A stretch of DNA of 64,000 bases from assembly GCA_951394405.1 (NCBI GenBank), contig OX596336.1:1798001-1862000 (forward strand), in the 5' to 3' direction. The notes beneath the pieces are model-generated. The model ran no database searches. It had not been told where the DNA came from and saw only the letters and a program-made list of their open reading frames with translations. Numbering within the stretch: position 1 is the stretch's first letter; every line of letters starts with the position of its first letter. Of this stretch, positions 22,082 through 34,046 are shown in pieces. Source of the stretch: Coprinellus micaceus. Its lineage: Eukaryota; Basidiomycota; Agaricomycetes; Agaricales; Psathyrellaceae. The position numbers and the translations under genes are program-made.

Positions 22082-24726
22082 CTAATCCAATTGATCGACT
22101 GAGGCAGGAGAATCGCCCTCAACGTCGTTCTTATCGGTGGGGATTTCAGTCCCGAGAGAATCGGGTGAGGCAATGTTGCTAGATTGGGTCTGCGCATTCA
22201 CTAAAGCTTGACTAAACTGGTTCTGAAGCTCTTGGAGGACCGCAGAGAACGAGGGGTTGCTAGAGCTTGAAGGAGAGGCAGGGATGAAGGAAGGGATGGA
22301 GGAGCCGGAGTACATCGGTCCAGGATTAAAGGCCATTTTCCCGTTTCCGTCCACGTACCAGCCACCCAAACTCCCAGGGTACCCGTATAAACCTTGAACC
22401 GGCCAGGACCCGGGGTAGGAGCCTGCGGGAGATTGGGAGCTCGGCTGAACTGGTGCTTGCCCGATGGGCTGGTTGGCAGAAGGATTAGTTGAGGTCTGAG
22501 CGGCTTGAGTGTTCGAGTATGCAAAGCCTTGGAAGGAACCAGGGCTCGGGAACTGGAACCCGGAAGACTTGGATGCATCGGCGTTATAGCTTGGCACTCC
22601 GGAGAATGGCAAATAACCAGGAAATCCGAAGAGAGAATACCCAGAACCGCCCCAAGGATATCCGCCAAGCCCCGCTGGATAAGCTCCAACGGAAGGGAAT
22701 CCTACGAAGGGGGAATAGCCAAGGGGGAGGCCAGTGACGGCCGTCTGATATCCGACTGGGAGAGCAGAAACTGGGGCCTGGATAGGATTGGGAGAATTGC
22801 CACTCGACGCTTGACTATCCTGTGAGGAAAGGGGGTTGGTGCTGGGGGCCCCAAGAGGGGCGTAGCCAAGAGGGGCGTAGCTATAAGGGAATCCGGCAAT
22901 CGGAAAGCCCAGAGGAGAGTAGCCAACGGGAGCATAACCAACGGGTGAAGAACCTATGCCCGGGGCGGGGTTCGCGGGCGTCGCCCCGGCACCCTGGGCC
23001 GCCTCAGGATAACCTAGGGGAGGAAGACTGGTAGGCCCATTGTCTGTGGGAGCAAGCGGAAGAAGGTTCTGAGCGCCAGACGCTGGGATTGGCAAGCCTG
23101 GCGACGCCGCGCCTGTAATGCCCGTGATGCCGAAGGAATCGCCTCCTCCGAGGAGGCTGCCCAACCTTTGACTCCCAGGGTCAACCGCGCTCCCAATGTC
23201 CTGAATAGATTGGGAGCCGTCGAGGTAGGGGACCCCACCACCGCTAATGGTGCCACCGAGATTGTTAGGTTCATTCGAACCATCGTTGTTCTCGATCGGC
23301 GTGGAACCAGGGAAGAAAGGAATCCCTCCATCGGTGGAGCTGTCTTCGTTGTAGTCTAAGGTAGGACCAGGAATAACGGAAAGTTCTTCGCCGCCAGAGA
23401 GGTCACTAAGAGCCACATTACCTGGGGTGGTTGATCCATCGGTGTCCTCGACGGATGTGGAATCAGAGAGAATGGGAACTCCCCCACCGCTAAGGATGCC
23501 GGTGAGATCGTCATCGCTGGGGGCATCGCCACTCTGTCCGGGGACGACACTACCGATGTACGGAACGCCATCCAATCCACCCCCACCAAGGACTTGGCCG
23601 GGGTCCTGGGTGGGGTCACCATTATCAAGAGTGGTAACGCTACCGGTCCCGCCTAGGATAGGCCCAAGTCCCCCCAGGCCGCTAGGTCCTCCAAGGTCTT
23701 GGGCAGGGCTCGAACCGCTGGATATGAATGACAAGGAGACAGGGCTGGATGCGTCGAAGGATGGCGCAGCACCTTGAGGCTGGCCGGGATCAGGTGTGGT
23801 CCCATCCAGTGAAACGGAGTCGTTGGAAGGGTCATTGCCGGGACTAGGGAAGACGCCATCGAAGGAGAAACTATCACTGCCAGCGCTGTTGCTTCCAGAC
23901 TCGGGAACGGCGATCGGCGAGATAACCCCTAGAGATGACGCGCTGCCGCCATTGACTGGAATGCCAATGAATGCGCCAGGAGCGGTAGGGGCGAATGGAA
24001 GATCGTCAAGGGGGGTTCCCGTGCTATCTGAGGTTGCACCCTCAAGGTTATCGTCGTAGGCACCAGCAATGAAGTCATCCCCATAGTTAGAGTTGCCAAG
24101 CGTAGTATCGAGAGCGGGAAGAATACCGAAGGATGGGTGGTCGGAAAGAGGCCCAGGGCTTGAAGTAGAGCCAAATGCGGTGTCGAGGGGTGGAAGGGAC
24201 TGGCCGTTGCCGCTGGAAATACCCAGGAAGGGCGCGGTCCCGTCGTTGGGATCGACGCCCCCAGATATCGTTTGAGAAGAGGACTTATCGACCTGAACAG
24301 AAGGCAGCTGGATTTCATGAGTCTCAGCGACGAACCCCCGAATGCTCGCCGACTTACGTTTGAAGTGCTCCCCTGGGAATTGTCGGTGGTGGACGAGCTA
24401 GAGCCAGAGCTATGACCGAAGATGTTGTGGAAGCCCTGACTGAGGCCAGAGAGGAAGTCGCGCTTGGCCACGAGTTGTTCGTCTAGAGTATCCCCTTTCT
24501 CCTTGTGACCTTGGTTGGAACGGAGAGGGTCGATCAACCCACCATCGGGAGAAGGGGAACTGCTTGAGAAATCCGCGCTGTGAACCTGGCGTTTTCCTGT
24601 GATAGCGATGGCCCTTTGGACTACCCCAGAGCGAATGTTCTCGGCCCCGGCCTTCTGTAGTTGGGCGTTGGCCCCGCCCATGTTGGCTATGGCAAGAGTG
24701 GGTATCAAGATGTAGAAAGAGCGCAT
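22082..24726 (-). CDS. Secreted or cell-surface Gly/Pro/Ser/Tyr-rich repeat protein
   Basis: No named family. The ATG at 24726 gives MRSFYILIPTLAIANMGGANA, a classical signal peptide with a likely cleavage after ANA. A dibasic KR site follows at about residue 45. One intron near 24290-24355 joins GSTSN to VDKSSSQT. The mature protein of roughly 840 residues is almost free of charge and Cys, and made of two repeat zones. The first has four to six loose units built on a GGGVPxxxGS...DGSxxPGN core (about 23150-23640). The second is rich in Gly-Tyr and Pro units such as VGYAPVGYSPLGFP and APLGYAPLG (about 22620-22950). A long-repeat, low-complexity secreted protein suggests a structural wall, surface or mucilage role. 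No GPI signal or wall-binding domain is visible at the C-terminus, which ends DSPASVDQLD. Confidence 0.8.
22620..22950 (-). repeat. Gly-Tyr-Pro repeat zone in the secreted protein
   Basis: Short imperfect units of the type (V/L)GY(A/S)P(V/L)G repeat many times, interspersed with GFP and GYP. They encode a flexible Tyr-rich region of the kind found in fungal adhesive or wall-associated proteins. Confidence 0.6.
23150..23640 (-). repeat. GGGVP...DGS repeat zone in the secreted protein
   Basis: Units of about 35-45 residues share a Gly-Gly-Gly/Val-Pro start, a GS or DS pair, an acidic segment ending DGS or DIG, a PGN/PGS turn and a closing LSGGG. Examples read GGGVPILSDSTSVEDTDGS, DGGIPFFPGSTPIENNDGS and GGGVPYLDGSQSIQDIGS. 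Confidence 0.6.
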
Positions 24727-25579
24727 TGTAAAGATCGTGAAATTGTAAAGGATCGTATAGAAAGCTGGATAGGATGGACGCGATAGAAGAACGAATAGAA
24801 GGCTGAATTCAATGTCAACCATCTTTATACGGCTTACCGTTTTAAAGTAGTGTTGTCGGCCACATGTGAGGCTGACATGTCAGTGCTTCAAGCCAGCTGC
24901 GCCATCGTCGGCGTGGTTCCAAACGCCTCGGGCAGCCCGAGACGACCGTCCGTTTCGCCCTTCACAGTGCCTTGGCGTGCAAGGGCGATCAGGCGAAGAG
25001 GTTTGGGCGAGTGCATACTGGTGAGAGACAAGGTTGATCCAACATCTCGTTCTCCGCGCGAGTCGACGGGGACCAGCGTTGCCGCTAGTTCAGCCCTCTC
25101 CGCGTTAAATGGCTCCGGCCCTGAGCAATCTGAGCCAATTTAAGATCACTATGCTGGGGTAAGTATGCTGGGCGACGTCCCAGTCGCTTTGGTTTGACAT
25201 GGCAAACCGCAGGCGTAGCTGAGCTTCTCATTGCTCGAAATCTTGGTCGATCCGTTATGGGCATGCAAATCCGAGGGCCAAGTCGCGCCAACGTTCGACC
25301 GAACCATTCATACCGGAATCCCCTGCTTCCGATTCGGAACCTCCCCGACAATTGAATATGTGAGGACGGGTGCCGACCAGAGGCGTGTTTAGAGCGTCGT
25401 GTCATGCGTCAACCGGCTCTTCACAGATGGACGCAATGCTGTTACCTGTAGCAATCCACGTTTATTGTATTCCTGATAGATTCTCACTCTCCTCGGGTTC
25501 ACCTTCGAGCTGTGTCACTGTTGTACATACAACCACGGGTATCGGTAGCGTTTGACTTTGTACCTAGGGGCCGCAGAGT
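24727..25579. other. Intergenic region with the secreted-protein promoter
   Basis: Holds the promoter of the minus-strand secreted-protein gene, including the TATA-like site at 24823-24829, and the 3' flank of the Rab GAP gene. No conserved reading frame was seen. Confidence 0.55.
24823..24829 (-). promoter_or_regulatory. TATA box upstream of the secreted-protein gene
   Basis: TATAAAG on the minus strand about 97 bp before the ATG at 24726, a near-consensus sequence in a good position. Confidence 0.45.
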
Positions 25580-27833
25580 TTATTTCCCGCTGAAATGGCT
25601 TTGCGCGTTCTGCCATGTCGAGTTGAGGACAAATGCTTCACTGAGAAGCATTTCGACTTCGTGATCGCCCCATGCTTGGGTAGGGAGCGATTGGAGGAAG
25701 ATGATAATGTCCTAGACAATCGGTGTGAGTAACATCTCCAGCAGTGAGAACGAGCGTGGATAAGCTCACCTGGAAGTCCTTGTGCTTTAACTGTTCACTC
25801 CATCGGACGAGGAAAGCGCAGCAGACGTAGAGGTGGAATTGAGAGAAGGCGTCTGTACCTTCCGACTGTCCCAGGAACCACGTCAGGGACACAAATGTAA
25901 AAGGATGGCGAGGGAAATGTACCAGGTAGGTGTCCCACATTCGAATGGTGTTTTGCACGCTGATTTCACGCATTAACAGGCAGTTCATCCAACGAAAGGC
26001 GAATTGCATGAATTCAACGTTTTGGGACTCAAGATGTGATGACAGCGAGGCTGCAAGACGGTTAGTTTCGGCCATCGAGGCACCACATGATACAGATGTT
26101 AGTCTCACGATCTATGCGAGCAACCAACTCTTGCATTCTCTTCACGCTCCGGTGAATACCGGGCTGGGCTGAGATATAGTTGTCCTGGATCCCGTCAAGT
26201 AGCCTTGATAGACACCAGAATGAGTCGGCCTCAATGGCATCGATGACTGCTTTGGGAAGAAGAGAAGGATTGAACAATTCTGGATCTTCTTCTACAAAGA
26301 GGTGAGAAGTAAAATTCGGGGAGCAAAAAAACTGTAACCGACCGATGTATGCAGACATGAAAACCTGGAAAAACGGTGTTACAAGGTCGTTGATACCTTG
26401 GACATATCCGCTTGCTGGATGTCGGATAGCCCAAACGTACAGTATGCGTTCTAAGCATCGCTGAGTTGCATCGAGCATCCACAATCTGACGCCCGGTCTT
26501 GTTCGTGGGACGTCGATCTCAATTTGATGCCATATCTGCTGGTCAAGGCCATCACGTCCACGGACGAACGTCGTTTCGACCATTGAGTGGTATTCGGCGC
26601 GTTTACGGGCGACGGTAGCGTCCCTTGAATTCGAAGACAGTGGCATGTACCCCTGTGAGGACGTCTTGAGTGGAGAAAGCGACCATTCACGCAACGAGAC
26701 GTACAAGAAGCAGTTTCCATGCTACGGGTCGAAGTTCCCCGGGTATTCCATTCCAAGAAAGCTTTCTGAGTTCGTTGATGTTCACGTCTTGGCTCAGTAA
26801 GCACTCGGCGAACTTCACTTTTCGGTTCGACCGTATTGACCGTTCGCGCATGAGCTTCTCAGACCTTTCGCGTGAATGGGCAGATTGAAGGTGGAGAGGA
26901 ATATTTGAATTGTATGTTGGGGGTGTTGGTGGGCCCGGTGAAGGTGAAGCTTTGCGACTTCGGGGACGTCGGAGACTGTGCAGAGGGTCTGTAAGGTCTA
27001 GTCAGTCGCCGCTCGTCAAGGACTGTACGTAGCGAGCGCGCACCTGTAACAAGCTCGACTGCATCGTGACGAATCTTCTCAAGAGCCTCATTCCTCTCCT
27101 TCGACTTGAACAGATTGTCGGCAATGATACTATCCTCGATGCTGTGCACCGAGCCCGTTAAGTCAAGGCCCTCCATATCCCCAACTATCATGATATCACT
27201 GTCCTCCTCGGGGTATCTTGAGTCTCGTTGTGGATCGAGCGAGGGGGAACGGTCGTTTGTTTGAACGATTGTCCAATCGCTTTTCTGCGACGTCGCATAC
27301 GTTGCAGCACTCGAACTGGGACTGTCATCGGATGAATCTTCAGCCCCAACTGCTTTGATTCTCGGGGCCATATGCAGGTCCCGCTTTGGAGGGTAGGAGC
27401 TAGGATTCGGAGCATTGACATGGGTATATGAGAACGCCAGGTTCGATGAGGATGAAGAGTTGTTGGAGGGCGAAGATTGGTGTGGTTGCTGATTCTGATG
27501 TTTCCGCACAACTGGTACAGGCCTACTTCCTGAGGAATATGTGGCGAGATTAGTGCTGCTACCAGCCTGTGCGCCGTGCGTTGTCGACGACGATGATGCC
27601 ACCCGTGATATTGGCGCCGGCCCACTCGTTGCGGGCACGACAAACGTCGAAGGCCGCTTGGGCGATTCTGAATCCGATGCAGAGTCCCAGGCATCGTCCT
27701 CGGCCCAGGAAGCATCCATGCCATACGAGCTCAACGTGGAACTTGTGCTCCTGTTGAAATGGGTCGATGTTGGGTGCAGGATGCCGAGCATGTTGCTGTG
27801 CGGTCGCGGAGGAGGTGAGTATGCCGGCGACAT
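25580..27833 (-). CDS. TBC-domain Rab GTPase-activating protein (Gyp1/TBC1D22 type)
   Basis: A GAP for Golgi Rab proteins such as Ypt1/Rab1 and Rab33. The ATG at 27833 opens an N-terminal disordered region of about 270 residues rich in Ser, Pro and Asn, with a conserved-looking acidic stretch (DSDIMIVGDMEGLDL). The TBC domain begins after an intron. It carries the dual-finger motifs: the arginine finger in IEIDVPRTRP and the glutamine finger in SGYVQGINDLVTPF. Later TBC blocks are FMQFAFRWMNCLLMREI, TIRMWDTYLVHFP and LYVCCAFLVRWSEQL. The last exon reads DIIIFLQSLPTQAWGD and ends HFSGK with TAA at 25580-25582. Both catalytic fingers are intact, so it should be active. The gene is divergent from the RraA-like gene; start codons are about 160 bp apart and share a promoter. 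Confidence 0.93.
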
Positions 27834-27944
27834 CGCATAACAGCAGACGCAAAGGTCCTGTAGGATTGGGGAAGATGGAAATCAGGACGTGTGCTGAGTG
27901 GAGGTCAGCGCAGTAACTCCGAGTCCAAGCTGACGCGGGACTAC

Positions 27945-27958
27945 ATCTAATCTAATCT
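27945..27958. promoter_or_regulatory. ATCTAATCTAATCT element in the Rab GAP/RraA bidirectional promoter
   Basis: It lies about 112 bp upstream of the Rab GAP ATG and 37 bp upstream of the RraA-like ATG. The same 14 bases, reverse-complemented, occur at 5028-5041 upstream of the PI4K gene, giving the RraA-like and PI4K genes the same orientation relative to transcription. Function is inferred. Confidence 0.4.
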
Positions 27959-27994
27959 TATCTACCTTCCATCTCCTCCACCGAACTCCCCCAT

Positions 27995-28826
27995 ATGATG
28001 TTCAGTATTTACCCCCTCGCTCAACCACAACTATCAAGAGCACTGTTTCGAAGGATGACATCCTCTACAATCTCGCGGACGACGTCTGGACTCTCTCGGT
28101 TCTCCAGCTGCGAGCTATCCGACGCACTCATTAAGCTCTCCGTTCCCCATGGCGGCCACATCCCGGATATCCATTCGGTCTCCCCAGGCAAAGTATGCAG
28201 CCCTGCATACACTGTCAAGATGGTCCTGACGTCCGAAACTGAAGTCCCAAAGTTGACTGGAGGACATTTCGTTGATCAGGCGAAGGAGGGACACGTCGTC
28301 GTGGTCGACGCGCCTCCAGGTGTGTTCGAACTCATCGAAAGCCCCTATCTCCACCAGCCGCTTATGAGATCCTTGAATGCACACAGAAGCGAAAAGCGCA
28401 GTATGGGGGGGCCTCATGTCAGCGGGAGCTATCGCACGAGGAGCCACAGGGGTGGTCATTTCAGGGAACTGCAGGGATATCGGCGAGCACCGTGACCTCG
28501 GGTTTCCTGTCTACTCTCGTTCCCATTCGACTTTGGGTCAGTCTCCGTTCACCCGACCTTCCGAAGTCAACATTCCCGTTACGATCCAACCGCAGTATCC
28601 TGCATCTGGCTCCTTGAATGCTGCTGGACTATTCCCTGCGGTTACAGTCAACCCGGGAGATTGGGTGATCGCGGACGAGGATGGCGTGGTCTGCGTTCCG
28701 CAGGAGCTTGAAGAGCGGGTGATAGAGCTTGCACAGAAGGGGCGAGCGGTGGACGAACTCTGTATGAGGGACATTAAGGCGGGAAAGGGGGTGCAGGCCG
28801 CCTTCAAACTGTACAGAGGGAAGTAG
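27995..28826 (+). CDS. RraA-like (4-hydroxy-4-methyl-2-oxoglutarate aldolase/oxaloacetate decarboxylase fold) protein
   Basis: RraA-fold proteins include class II HMG aldolases and oxaloacetate decarboxylases that cleave a carbon-carbon bond of a 2-oxo acid; bacterial RraA instead binds RNase E. The first ATG is at 27995, with another at about 28055 (MTSSTISRTTSG); the Ser/Arg-rich leader before LSRFSSCELSDAL could be a mitochondrial signal. An intron at 28320-28386 joins DAPPE to AKSAVWGGLMSAGAIARGA. Further motifs match the fold: GVVISGNCRDIGEHRDLGFP, which holds the conserved R-D substrate/metal pair, then VTVNPGDWVIADEDGVVCVP, and a C-terminal helix. Length of about 255 residues is normal. 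The specific substrate cannot be told. Confidence 0.88.
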
Positions 28827-28940
28827 GTTACTGACAGTAGAGGGCATGTCACCCCTAGAACTACGACATAAATTACAACCACGAACTATTGTCCATACCA
28901 CTCGCTCACAGAGGTAGAAAGAAAACAAAGGACCGGGACA

Positions 28941-31687
28941 CTATCGACCCTTCCCCTTCCCTTTCGCTGGTCTACCCCAGTTGAAAGGTGCAGGCTTCTT
29001 CGCCCCCTTCGAAGTCTCATCCTTCTCTGGCTTCACCCCCCCTTTCGTGCTCGCTCCTTTTTGCGAAGCCGCACTCGAAGTTGACGTGACGGTTTCAGCC
29101 TGGGCATCCCAGATGGCACCCTTGCTCAAACACCAGTCGATATGGGCATTTAGGCCAGAATTGTCCGTCTGCAACTGCTTCTGGCATATCGGGCATTCCA
29201 GCGTCGTAGATGTACTAGTTGAGTCCGGTCGTTCTTCCGCACTGATTTGTGGGTGTCTTGGCTCGGGTCCGGAGCTCCTTGCTCGTGCTTTAGCCTTCCC
29301 TTTGGGATTTGAAGTAACGGGGTTGTCTATGGGGGTTTTGATAGGAGGAGAACAGGCAGGAGCGGAGACGGGAGGACGAGGCCGGGGTTTCGAAGGGCCA
29401 GGAATAGGAACACATTCATCTTCCATGATCCCGAGGCCTGGATGTTCATCATGCTCGTGGAACCCCGGCATGACATCGTCATCCTCGTCATCCTCGTCTT
29501 GCTCCTCTAGTTGATGATGTTCGTGTTCTAGCTTGCGCTTCTTCCGAGGGGAGCTGTTGTCGTGATTCGGTTTGACTTGATTGAAAAACTACAGGTACCA
29601 GGTGCGCCGTAAGGTGAGTACAAAAATTCTACCAACGGTAGGAGCAAAGCATTACCCTTTTAATACCAGTGCTGTCGTCCTTGGCGGCTCTAAGATCCTT
29701 GAGCCTGGTCACTCGTAGCCCAATCAGGCGAACCTTGAGGGGAAACTCGGGCAAAAGCAACTCTTTCCCCGTCTATATAGACCGTGAGCTGGAAAGCAAA
29801 TGGTGATAAGATCTTCGAGAGACTATATACTCACGCTGAAGAGCTCATCCTTCTTGGAAACCCAGTGATTGAAGCTCTTAGCCCTTGTGAATACCTGATA
29901 CGTATCCAACTTGAATTTCAGAGTCACGGTCTTCCCTGTCCAGCCCTCTTCCTCCATATCCCGTTCCAGCTCCTCGGCGACTTCTTCCAGCTTATCAAGT
30001 ATATTTTGCTTGTCGCCAATCGGTTGAAAGGTTCTCTCCGCGCCTATGCTTTTCCGTTCTTCGCGGGCGTAAGGTTGAACGTGGTTTGACGCGATACCAA
30101 GGTAGGTGCGAAGGAGAAAGACTAGCCCGAATTGTTTGTCCATCAGGTGGATGAGTGCACGGTTGTTATAGACGTCGCCACAGGTCTGGGAGGAAGGTGT
30201 AAGGGAAGTAAAATGCAAGGAAGAGATATGACAAACCTTAATCCCTATGGACTCTAACAAGCGCTCGTTGACTCTTCCAACACCAGGGACTTTACGTATT
30301 GGAAGGTCCTGCATAAAGTCACGGATGTGCTTAGCCTCGAATTCGAGCTTGAACTGGCCATTTGGCTTATTCTGAATAGGGATCGTCAGTGGAATCCGTT
30401 CCAAAACATGGCCAGAACCTACTTTATCTGAGCAGATCTTGAGAGGCAGGTCAACGACTAGTAGAACAAATAGCAAGGTGAGGAAGAAGGGGGCCACTCA
30501 CTTTCGCAAGCATCTAGACACAATTAGAGCGATGAAGTTCTGAAATGACAACACAAACATACTTTGTTGGGTGCTATCCCAGCACTGACAGTTAATTTCG
30601 TCTCATCGAAAACCGTCTGACGCATCTCGGATACACATTCATCGACGGTGATGCTGTGCTCCTCGCAGTACTGAGTGACACTGTATGAGTGATCAGAAGA
30701 CTATCCTGCGCGAACTTTTGCCGACCCACTTCAGATACGCTTCGTCCGAACCAGCGGGGCACATAGTTTCGTCATATCGTCGAAAGACATCCATTACCTT
30801 GTGTGACATCTCCGAGTATAGGTGGAAGTGGTTGGACACGATGATGAGTTGCGGGCACAGTGCCTTGGCTACGAATGTCGCCATGCCCGAACGAACGCCA
30901 TATTTACGAGCGTCGTAGGACGCTGTCGTTAGGACCCCTCGGCCAACCTGTACTTGCTCATTAAACAACACACAGATCGAGTTTGTGGCGAGAGCTCACC
31001 CCGAAAGGCTTCCCTTTCAAACCAGGATTGTGAAGTAGCTCTACGTTCTGCGGATAAGTGGTCAGAATTAAATTAGAGCGAAGGATGTCGCGAAATGGGG
31101 GACTCACGGCGTAGAATGCGTCCATGTCTACGTGCACGATGAGTTGAGTGAGGTCGCGCTCGGACTCCATCTTCTCAATCTAGCCATCCGGAATGTCAGA
31201 ACCAATTGCATGTATTTACCCTGGGGCCGCACCATCTGGTCAACTGCGACCTCAATCTTGTCTGGAGTAGAACCAGTGAGAGAGAGCAACTGCACCAACC
31301 GCGAATAGACTCACGGAGATCCGCACCCTTGACGGCTTCATTCCTCTGCTTTAAGAGTTTCTCTATTCGCTCTGTCAAGTCTTTGTCCTTCCGTTTCTCA
31401 TTCTGAGCAAGAGGTTCATGAGCCCGGAAGCCACGCGCACAATTGACCACTGCGAACCTCGTAGAATTTGGACCCTTTGGATACTTCTGCAATGATACGG
31501 TTGATCTCTGATTGGTCGAGCGCAAGTCTACAGGGGACGGCGACAGTTTCCGCCTGCGTATTAGTTTAGAGGAAACTTAAAATGACCGGACGCCCACCGA
31601 CCCTGCTTTCGTCACCGAAGCTCCAGCTAGCCGCCGTAACAAGCTATCGGTTTGTTGAGAGGGTTGTGGTGCATTCTCCTGTTCCAT
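28941..31687 (-). CDS. DNA polymerase kappa (Y-family, DinB type)
   Basis: A translesion DNA polymerase that copies past bulky minor-groove adducts in the nucleus. The ATG at 31687 starts MEQENAPQPSQQTDSLLRRL and splices into ALDQSEINRIIAEVSKGSKF, the Pol kappa-specific N-clasp. The next exon is NEKRKDKDLTERIEKLLKQ. The catalytic palm shows IVHVDMDAFYA and SDEAYL, giving the three acidic metal ligands. Then VGRGVLTTASYDARKYGVRS, TVSAGIAPNK, LPIRKVPGVGRVNERLLESI (the helix-hairpin-helix thumb), and the little finger KSIGAERTF to VTLKFKLDTYQVFTRAK. The C-terminus carries a UBZ4-type zinc finger CPICQKQLQTDNSGLNAHID followed by WC, which recruits the enzyme to ubiquitylated PCNA. The whole Pol kappa architecture is present with one zinc finger; human has two. 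Confidence 0.94.
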
Positions 31688-32023
31688 TATTGTGCTTCAA
31701 GGTCATGGCAATTGTTGCATAGAGGAAAGGCGAGGACGCCCAGGTGGAGGTAGAAGAACAGAGCAAAGGTTGACCTGATCGAACCGTGGGCGCAATTAGC
31801 GAGCGTGACGTTTCGGCCGCGCTACGCGTTTGGGCACATGATGTGACGGGAGTCTGGCGCGTCACGCATCGATTGGATTTTTGAGTAGAGAGAAGGGTGC
31901 ATATAAGTAGCAGTCGTTGCATAACGGTAAGTAGTTAGTGGTCGATAGGTACGGATGGCTCGAGGTAAATATTACATATTAATCACATAATCCAGCCGGA
32001 AATTTGAACCACCGTGGAATAAA
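31688..32023. other. Pol kappa promoter region
   Basis: A 340 bp space between the Pol kappa start and the 3' end of the caspase-like gene. It contains three GTGACG-type motifs (31804-31810, 31842-31847, 31861-31866 region) and one ACGCGT core, described separately. Confidence 0.5.
31824..31829. promoter_or_regulatory. ACGCGT (MCB-like) element upstream of Pol kappa
   Basis: ACGCGT is the binding core of the fungal MBF (Mbp1-Swi6) G1/S regulator. It lies about 140 bp upstream of the Pol kappa ATG, a suitable place. A single palindromic hexamer can occur by chance, so this is a weak call. Confidence 0.3.
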
Positions 32024-34046
32024 CTACTCCTGAAACGAGGGGACGAATGAAACATGAAATAGGATGGTATCCCATACATGAAGGAGCCTGGTTTGGCATG
32101 AAGAAGCGATGGACGCGCCATCCATAAAGGTTGACGGAACACGAGGCAGCGCGAGGGCAGGAGGCGGTCCAGCGCACTGCTCAAATGCATTGAGGCGAAC
32201 AGAGGTGGAGGCAAGGTAGATCTTCACAAAGCCCGACTTCTCCGCCTCCTCGGCAGTTCCGGAGTCGGGCCAGCTTGCCGCGATTTCCAGTGTCCCGCCA
32301 GTCGGGAGCGGAGCAAATTGGTCGTCGTCTTCGGTGTATGGGTATATCATGGTCGTGTTATAGTTGCTTGGATCAAAGGATACGAGGTAAGGCCATAGGT
32401 CGAAGTTGGACGAGTTTCGCAGTGTCACTGTAAAGATAGGGTTATAGTTGCAATGAATCACCGCACTGCCGTCTCGAAGAAGATTGCCTCCTACTTTGGT
32501 CAACGTGTCTGGGTGGATGCTGTAGACTTGGACTCGGGTGTTGCTCTCCAAAGGCTTCTCCGGGTTGGTAGACTGAAGGTGCCAGCTGAAATGTGCGGCA
32601 TCGTTGAGGAGCTTCATTGGGTTCATGTCAGGGATCCTCAGCGTACGCTCCCCAAATACCCCTACAATACTGTCGTGACGCTCTAGGACGACACTCCTTC
32701 TGTACATCGTCACCGACACCTCCGCTTCCTGGGCGGTCTTGACCCGACGAACGGATATTCCTGTCGACTTGAGGGGTTTGGAGATACCGAGAGGCAGTTC
32801 TTTCTTCAGCTTCCATCCTTTGGTCAGAGTCGCAACCGAGGATTTGATCTTGACGGTGAAGGGATTGGGGTTATTCCACCGCACGATCCGACCCCAACAA
32901 GCTCTGGGTACGTTCGAGTCTTGGGACTTGATCCGAGCTAGGCTCCAGGTGGAGTAAGATCTGACTACGAGGGCGGTGGCGAAGTGTGGGTTCCTAGAAC
33001 AGCGGTAGTTGTGCGAATGGATGTGGAACTCGCTTCCTTCGACGACGCCATGGATTGAGCCGGCTTCGACGCGAAGGTCGCCGCCCCTTCCCGCCGCGAT
33101 GGAGACGTATTGAGGGTCGATGATGAAAGGGAGATCGTTGAAGATGACTCGACTTTTGTGCTTTCCAAGACAAACAGCAGCCTGACCGCCCTCAGCTGCT
33201 TGTCGGTTCATATAGTCGATGAGGTTGGGATAGGTGGTACGATGCAGCGTAAGACTGCAGACCGCCTGGAGGAGGCCATTAGTAAATCTACCCCCTTCCT
33301 TCCCTTCGGTTGCGATGTGGCCTGGTGAGCATGCAGCTATGATGACATGGCTAGTGGGGGATGGCTCCAGGAAGGAAAATTGGGAGTGCTGGCGAAGGGC
33401 ACGAGCACCGGGCCAAAGTCCGCGATACAGATCTTCGCCGACGGCTCGGATAGGTGGAGTCCATCGCGTTCGACTGCGCTCTCGGATATTTTCAGGCGTC
33501 TGTGAAGGAGAGAAGCAGCAATCCAACATGAGCGTAATGTTGTCGCCCTTCACTGCGGCGAGTTCCTTCAGCATGGCGTGCATCGACCGGTCAGATATTC
33601 CGGCAACCCGACCATGCGCATCCTTGCAGTCGAAATCGTAGGTACAGAGAACCTCGACCGATCTCGGTTTTCTGACGCCGTGATACCAATCCTTAGGCGC
33701 GGTGACACGACTTCCATGACCAGCGAAAAAGATGAGGATGGCATCATCGGGTTGAACGGAGGGGTTGTTGACCAGGTGCTCCATGAACGCACTCTCGATG
33801 TTTTCTTTGGTTGCCTGGCTGTCTGATAACAGACGGATTTGGTCTTTAGGCACGTCGAGGTCGTGGACCAACCAACGGCGAATCCGCTGAGCGTCGTCGA
33901 CGCATGAGTGAAGATTCCAGATGCCTCCCGACTTGTAGGTATCAATGCCGATGACGAGGGCGAAGATGGGGGAAGGGACCTGAAGGCATTATGAGGTCTC
34001 CTGAATTGATCTAGGGAACGGGTTTACGTACAGTACTGAAAGTCAT
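32024..34046 (-). CDS. Caspase-domain (C14, p20-like) protein with a long uncharacterised C-terminus
   Basis: A short first exon, MTFST at 34046, splices in phase at about 33989-34031 to VPSPIFALVIGIDTYKSG, the classic beta-1 strand of a caspase-like fold. The catalytic histidine is in ILIFFAGHGS and the catalytic cysteine in NITLMLDCCFS, so the dyad is intact. Further conserved pieces are CTYDFDCKDAHGRVAGISD and VIIAACSPGHIATEG. The fold fills the first 260-270 residues. The remaining roughly 390 residues are beta-strand-rich with many aromatic residues (for example GSEFHIHSH and FDLWPYLVSF) and match no family I can name; this layout is common in basidiomycete caspase-like proteins. No transmembrane or NACHT/TPR segment is seen. 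It probably cleaves after basic residues like metacaspases, but specificity is not proven. Confidence 0.85.
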
